A stretch of 34,538 nt of DNA from Acidipila sp. (lineage in GTDB: Bacteria > Acidobacteriota > Terriglobia > Acidiferrales > UBA7541), in the NCBI GenBank assembly GCA_010365215.1, contig JAAFGT010000051.1:1-34538 (forward strand), in the 5' to 3' direction. Position 1 is the stretch's first letter, and the number at the start of each line of letters is the position of its first letter. A model generated the notes under the pieces. The model was not told where the DNA came from, searched no databases, and saw nothing but the letters and a program-made list of their open reading frames with translations. Positions 30,614-34,538 of this stretch are shown here, in pieces. Position numbers and translations under genes: made by a program.

Positions 30614-32275
30614 CTACCGGCGCGCCTCCACACGCAACGCTTCGACCGCCTCACGCGGTTCGATCCGCCAGTTCGCCTTGCTGTCCCCGGAGAGCAGCGC
30701 CTGGTTTCCGCGCACATACTCCACCAGCAGCTCGCGAATGCCTACGGCTGACTTTCGAATCACCGGCAAGCCGCGATAAACCGTGTATCCGCCACCTCCG
30801 TAATAACGGTAATGATTCACCGCCACGCGCAGTTTCCGGTCCGTGGCCAGCGGGCTCCCCTGAAACGTCAGCTCGCGAATTCGCCGTCCCACAGGCTGCG
30901 TCAGGTCGATGATGTAATGGACCCCCGCCGCAGTATCCGCGTCATATTCCGGCAGGTGAAGGCTTCCTCCCCTCGCGGGCCACGCCGGATAGAAGCTCGC
31001 CGCATGCTCCAGCGCTGCACGAAGTTGCGCGCCGGTCATCTCCACAGTAAAAAGGGTATTCTCGTAAGGGTAAAGCGCGAAAATCTGCCGCATGGTCACC
31101 GGCCCCGCGGGAATCCTCAGACGCGTGTTGAAAGCCGTGGCCAGGGAAACATCCGCGCCCCCCGCGCGCATCTGCGCGTCATGGATCAGCGCCAGCACCG
31201 GGAGCGCCTCGATTCTCGCCGCGGCCGTGTCCAGGTCCACCGCAGAGCGAAATACCACGCTTTCCAACCATGCCTGGCTGGCATCGTGAGCGGGTTTTGC
31301 AATCGCGACAATCCCCGGATCCGCAGCAATCTCCGCGGTCACCGGGATGGTGCGCGAAACTTTTGCGCCCACTTTCCAGACGCCTTCCGCGCTCTGGTCC
31401 ATCTCAACGTCCGTCTCAGCAAGCGATCGTCCCCAGTTCCTGGCCTGCGCCAAGACAACGCCGTTGATATATTTCCCGGAAAGCTCGCGGTGCGTATGTC
31501 CGAAGAAGATCACGTCGATTCCCGGAACGCTCTCGGCCAGGGTCTGAAGAGCCGGGGGGTCGCCTTCAAACCCGGAATGTATAATCACCACAACCAGATC
31601 AGACTTTGCGCGCACCTCCGGGATCACGCGCCGGGCCGCGTGCACAATTCCCTCGAATTCATAGCCGCGATAGTTTTCGGGTAGCTCCCACTCCTGAACT
31701 CCCGGCGTAACGAATCCCACAATTCCCACGCGAACATCCGCCAGCTTGCGGATTACATACGGCTCGATCGCCGCCGCATCGCCGTCTCCGGTTCGCAGCA
31801 GATTTGCCGCCAGAAAAGGGAACTTCGCTTCGCGGCGCACCTTCGCCAACACCTCCAGCCCAAAATTGAATTCATGGTTGCCCACGGCCATGGCCGTATA
31901 GTTCAGCTCGTTCATCGCGGCGATTGATGGATTGGGGCGGTCGGCAAGCATGCGTACAGCGAAGTACGCCAGCGGATTGCCTTGAATCGTATCGCCGCAG
32001 TCCAGCAGCATCACATTCGGATGTTGCGCGCGAATGCCGCGCACCAGCGTGGCGATTTTTGCCAGGCCCTGGTTCGCCGGCGCTCCGGTAACGTCGTCTT
32101 CGGGGAAGATGTGCCCGTGCAGGTCGGTGGTGGAAAGCAAAGTGAGCGTAACGTGGCGCGCCGCCTGCGGCAATGCGCCGCCGCCGATGCGCGTCGCTCC
32201 CAGCAGCAACGCCGCCAGCGCGAAGGCACGCAAGAAGCGTTGCGGCTTCGTGCTCTGCGCTCCGGCGGGAAACAT
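30614..32275 (-). CDS. Secreted 5'-nucleotidase/UshA-like metallophosphoesterase
   Basis: Periplasmic nucleotide or sugar-nucleotide phosphatase of 553 residues. The signal peptide is FLRAFALAALLLGATRIGGGA. The metallophosphoesterase domain shows STTDLHGHIFPED (metal-binding D and H), LLDCGDTIQGNPL, AVGNHEFNFG and FGHTHREL, the complete dinuclear set. The C-terminal 5'-nucleotidase domain (from about 335) has AFNTRLRIPAG, YPYENTLFTVEMTGAQLRAALEH (core YPYENTLFTVEMTG) and NHYRYYGGGGY. Full-length for the UshA/CpdB family. The ATG is five bases after the GAF gene stop, indicating one message. It may scavenge phosphate or nucleosides; cyclic nucleotide phosphodiesterase activity of the CpdB type is an alternative. 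Confidence 0.93.
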   Translation of the reverse strand: MFPAGAQSTKPQRFLRAFALAALLLGATRIGGGALPQAARHVTLTLLSTTDLHGHIFPEDDVTGAPANQGLAKIATLVRGIRAQHPNVMLLDCGDTIQGNPLAYFAVRMLADRPNPSIAAMNELNYTAMAVGNHEFNFGLEVLAKVRREAKFPFLAANLLRTGDGDAAAIEPYVIRKLADVRVGIVGFVTPGVQEWELPENYRGYEFEGIVHAARRVIPEVRAKSDLVVVIIHSGFEGDPPALQTLAESVPGIDVIFFGHTHRELSGKYINGVVLAQARNWGRSLAETDVEMDQSAEGVWKVGAKVSRTIPVTAEIAADPGIVAIAKPAHDASQAWLESVVFRSAVDLDTAAARIEALPVLALIHDAQMRAGGADVSLATAFNTRLRIPAGPVTMRQIFALYPYENTLFTVEMTGAQLRAALEHAASFYPAWPARGGSLHLPEYDADTAAGVHYIIDLTQPVGRRIRELTFQGSPLATDRKLRVAVNHYRYYGGGGYTVYRGLPVIRKSAVGIRELLVEYVRGNQALLSGDSKANWRIEPREAVEALRVEARR

Positions 32276-32280
32276 CTGTC

Positions 32281-32817
32281 TTAATCCAGTTTCAGGAATT
32301 GAAAGCAGCGCCCCACCTGCGTGGCGTAAGCGGATAGTTCGGTCAGTTCCTTAGGGTTGAAATCAGGACCCGCGGAGGTCACCGTCTTGCCTTTGTGAGA
32401 CACCTGCAGCACGCCGGCAATTCGGCTGTTAACAATTACCGGGGCGCTCATGATCTTCTGGATGGGGTCGCCGCGATGCTTTGGTTCCAAGGGGACCGCC
32501 TCGAACACCGTGGAATGCCGCGCGATGGTGAAGTTGTTGATCAGCTCCGGCCGCTTCTCTCGGGCGGTGCGCGCCACCAGAGCGGTGGTGCTGGTCACCG
32601 GGATCGAGCCGATCTTTTGCAGCGCGAGGGGAAGTACGAACTGCAGAAACTTTTCGTCCGCGGTGGTCGTCAAGATGGCCACCTCGTCGGGCTTCACGCC
32701 GAATGTCTTGCCGATCTCCCCGGCCAGCTTGGACATCGTGTTTACGTCGATGGGAGCGGCCTGCGCCACCAGCGCATCCACCAGCCGGGTAAACTCGGCC
32801 ACTGCGGCGTCACTCAT
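32281..32817 (-). CDS. GAF-domain protein
   Basis: A 178-residue soluble protein. From about residue 20 it reads as a single GAF domain: IDVNTMSKLAGEIGKTFGVKPDEVAIL (core TMSKLAGEIGKTF), ALQKIGSIPVTSTTALVARTARE, then the GAF-type NSRIAGVLQVSHKGK, followed by FNPKELTELSAYATQVGRCF. No output domain is attached, so it is a sensor or partner module with unknown ligand. GAGGAGG at 32823-32829 (read on the - strand) supports ATG 32817; longer starts up to 33144 would run into the sdhC promoter and are rejected. It is the first gene of a pair with the secreted nucleotidase and divergent from sdhC. Confidence 0.85.
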   Translation of the reverse strand: MSDAAVAEFTRLVDALVAQAAPIDVNTMSKLAGEIGKTFGVKPDEVAILTTTADEKFLQFVLPLALQKIGSIPVTSTTALVARTAREKRPELINNFTIARHSTVFEAVPLEPKHRGDPIQKIMSAPVIVNSRIAGVLQVSHKGKTVTSAGPDFNPKELTELSAYATQVGRCFQFLKLD

Positions 32818-32927
32818 TCCTGCCTCCTCGTGCTGAATACGTCGAATCTTACAACGAAACTGCGCCGGGCGTTTCAGGGAAATCGCCGGCTTTCTGGAAA
32901 TCGGACCAGAATGCGAAATTTGCCAAC

Positions 32928-32956
32928 TTGCGAACCGCCGGAGACGGCGATATACT
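32928..32956 (+). promoter_or_regulatory. Promoter of the sdhC operon
   Basis: TTGCGA (32928-32933), 17 bases, TATACT (32951-32956), with four and five of six matches. Transcription would start near 32963, about 70 bases before sdhC. Confidence 0.55.
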
Positions 32957-33034
32957 TTAATTTCTGCTCTCGCACCCTGCGAAATCAGCAACGAGTAGCG
33001 ACGAGTTTCACCGACTTGGAGTGTGACTGAAAAT

Positions 33035-33685
33035 ATGTCTGCCTCTCGGGGCCTGGTTGACCCCAGCTTCTTGTGGCGCAAGCTGCATTCTCTCTCTGGA
33101 ATCGTTCCTATTGGAGCCTTCCTGGCCGAGCATTTCTGGTCCAACGCGTACCTGCTGGTGGGCCACGCCAGATACGATACGGTAGGCCAGGACCTTCAGA
33201 CCATCCCCTTTCGCCTGGCAATCGAAGCTCTGGTGATCTGGCTGCCGCTTCTGTATCACAGCCTCTACGGCTTCTACATCTGGTATCGCGGACAATCCAA
33301 CGTGGTGCAGTATCCCTGGGTAGGGAACTGGATGTACACCCTGCAGCGCTGGACCGGGCTGATCGCCTTTTTCTTTATCCTCTGGCACGTCTACACCACG
33401 CGCGTGATTACCGCCGGGCGCTCCAACTTCTCCACCGTGCAGCACGACATGGCCAGCAACCTTTACGTCGCCTTCTATATTATCGGCGTTTTGGCGGCTT
33501 CCACGCATCTCGGAGTGGGAATCTGGAATTTTCTCTGCAAGTGGGGCATCGCCGCTACCGTTCGCTCGCAGCGCGCCGCGGGCTTCCTGGGCGTGGCCGT
33601 TGGCTTGATATTTTCGCTGGCCGGCCTGGCTATCGTGGCGGGCGCGCGTTACGACTGGCATCCCTTCGGGTCCTACGTTCAATGA
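33035..33685 (+). CDS. sdhC: Succinate dehydrogenase cytochrome b558 subunit (B-type SdhC)
   Basis: Single membrane anchor of a type B succinate:quinone oxidoreductase, as in Bacillus and epsilon-proteobacteria, carrying two haems b. The 216-residue protein shows five helices with the conserved histidines in WRKLHSLSG, FLAEHFW, LYHSLYGFYIWYRG, FILWHVYTTR and STHLGVGIWNF. No separate SdhD is expected for this type. ATG 33035 is chosen; an in-frame GTG at 33023 is four codons earlier, but the GGAG at 33018-33021 is too close to it. The stop overlaps the sdhA ATG by four bases (ATGA), showing coupling. Confidence 0.95.
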   Translation: MSASRGLVDPSFLWRKLHSLSGIVPIGAFLAEHFWSNAYLLVGHARYDTVGQDLQTIPFRLAIEALVIWLPLLYHSLYGFYIWYRGQSNVVQYPWVGNWMYTLQRWTGLIAFFFILWHVYTTRVITAGRSNFSTVQHDMASNLYVAFYIIGVLAASTHLGVGIWNFLCKWGIAATVRSQRAAGFLGVAVGLIFSLAGLAIVAGARYDWHPFGSYVQ

Positions 33686-34538
33686 GACAGCCCAAAATCA
33701 TTATCGTGGGCGGAGGGCTGGCCGGACTGATGGCGGCGATTCGCGTGGCCGAGTCGGGGGTGGAGGTTGAGCTTTTCTCCATCGTTCCGGTGAAGCGCTC
33801 CCACTCCGTGTGCGCGCAGGGCGGCATCAACGCCGCAAAAAATCTGAAGGGCGAAGGCGACTCCACCTTCAAGCATTTTGACGACACCGTCTACGGCGGC
33901 GACTTCCTCGCCAATCAGCCTCAAGTCAAAGCCATGTGCGAGGCCGCGCCCGCCATCATCGACATGCTCGACCGCATGGGCGTCATGTTCAATCGCACCA
34001 GCGAAGGCCTGCTCGACTTCCGGCGGTTTGGGGGCACGCTCTTCAACCGCACCGCGTTTGCCGGCGCCACCACCGGGCAGCAGTTGCTCTACGCCCTCGA
34101 CGAGCAGGTGCGCCGTTACGAAGCGGAAGGCAAGGTCAAGAAGTTCGAAGGTTGGACTTTTCTTTCCGCGGTGATCGACCAGGGCGGAGTCTGCCGCGGC
34201 ATCTGCGCCATGGATCTGAAGTCCATGGAAGTGCGGACGTTTCCCTGCGACGCGGCGATTTTCTGCACCGGCGGCATCGGCTCGGTCTTTGGCCGCTCCA
34301 CCAATTCCGTAGTCTGCACCGGCTCGGCGCAGTCCGCGCTTTTTCTCCAGGGCGCCGACTACGCGAATGGAGAATTCATCCAGGTGCATCCCACGGCGAT
34401 TCCTGGCGAAGATAAATGCCGCCTGATGAGCGAATCCGCCCGCGGCGAAGGCGGCCGCGTGTGGGTGCCCAAAAAACAGGGCGATACCCGCCGCGCCAAA
34501 GACATCCCCGAAGCCGAACGATTTTATTTCCTGGAAGA
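33682..34538 (+). CDS. sdhA: Succinate dehydrogenase flavoprotein subunit, 3' end off the window
   Basis: Catalytic flavoprotein of complex II, oxidising succinate to fumarate. The frame from ATG 33682 stays open to the right edge (285 codons). The N-terminal dinucleotide motif IIIVGGGLAGLMAA is followed by SHSVCAQGGINAAKN, which frames the covalent FAD site region, then HFDDTVYGGDFLANQP, the substrate-binding RRFGGTLFNRTAFAGATTGQ (core FNRTAFAGATTGQ) and HPTAIPG. The Gln-rich B-type wording and coupling to a single SdhC fit the Bacillus-like class. sdhB is expected just beyond the edge. Confidence 0.96.
   Translation, partial: MRQPKIIIVGGGLAGLMAAIRVAESGVEVELFSIVPVKRSHSVCAQGGINAAKNLKGEGDSTFKHFDDTVYGGDFLANQPQVKAMCEAAPAIIDMLDRMGVMFNRTSEGLLDFRRFGGTLFNRTAFAGATTGQQLLYALDEQVRRYEAEGKVKKFEGWTFLSAVIDQGGVCRGICAMDLKSMEVRTFPCDAAIFCTGGIGSVFGRSTNSVVCTGSAQSALFLQGADYANGEFIQVHPTAIPGEDKCRLMSESARGEGGRVWVPKKQGDTRRAKDIPEAERFYFLE

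Noticed and set aside
32818-33144. N-terminal extension of the GAF protein
   Set aside because: It would run across the sdhC promoter and start; the internal ATG at 32817 has a clear GGAGG.
1-34538. CRISPR array or phage genes
   Set aside because: No regular repeat-spacer pattern, Cas-like, capsid, terminase or integrase protein could be recognised.

Overview
The window looks like a chromosomal segment of a high-GC Gram-negative bacterium, most likely an Acidobacteriota (Terriglobia-like) genome. This rests on gene content, not on a ribosomal marker: a secreted VPS10/BNR-repeat protein of about 1,060 residues, a DUF3309 mini-membrane protein, a bacterial deoxyhypusine-synthase homologue beside a pyruvoyl arginine decarboxylase, a B-type succinate dehydrogenase, Ku, and PdxS/PdxT vitamin B6 synthesis. 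No phage, CRISPR array or intact transposon is visible. Most of it reads as a housekeeping chromosome with one small accessory-looking pocket at about 17.9-19.9 kb, next to a tRNA-Phe.

Left part (1-9.9 kb), all on the + strand: the 3' part of a site-2 protease (rseP), a Fur-family regulator, then a cluster for pyridoxal phosphate: a MocR/PdxR-type regulator (GntR helix-turn-helix fused to an aminotransferase fold), a hotdog thioesterase, pdxS, pdxT and a low-molecular-weight phosphatase-like protein. A DtxR-fold regulator with manganese-type ligands follows, then an aldehyde dehydrogenase with its own good promoter, a 74-residue unknown protein and the radical SAM enzyme AmrS.

Middle (9.9-20 kb): on the - strand, a small DnaB-N-like protein and the large VPS10 protein; on the + strand, a secreted TPR protein, a 189-residue unknown with an RNase H-like look, and a DUF3309 peptide. 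Then comes a - strand pair of ku and a MerR-helix-turn-helix/TPR fusion. The pocket of three small membrane proteins and about 420 bases of degenerate hairpin repeats ends at tRNA-Phe(GAA).

Right part (20-34.5 kb): on the - strand, a GMC oxidoreductase with its Tat-exported small subunit, ftsK, uppP, a GNAT acetyltransferase, RNase J and a GlsB-like membrane protein. A deoxyhypusine-synthase homologue (+) converges on a pyruvoyl-dependent arginine decarboxylase (-), suggesting a polyamine module. A GAF protein and a 5'-nucleotidase-like secreted phosphatase form a - strand pair, divergent from sdhC-sdhA, which runs off the right edge.

The points most worth a second look are the ku/MerR-TPR operon, the polyamine pair, the MocR-thioesterase-pdxST cluster with an inverted repeat at the MocR start, the DtxR-length regulator carrying MntR-like ligands, the RNase H-like unknown, and the stand-alone DnaB-N-like protein. 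All functional calls come from reading motifs by eye; no database search was run.
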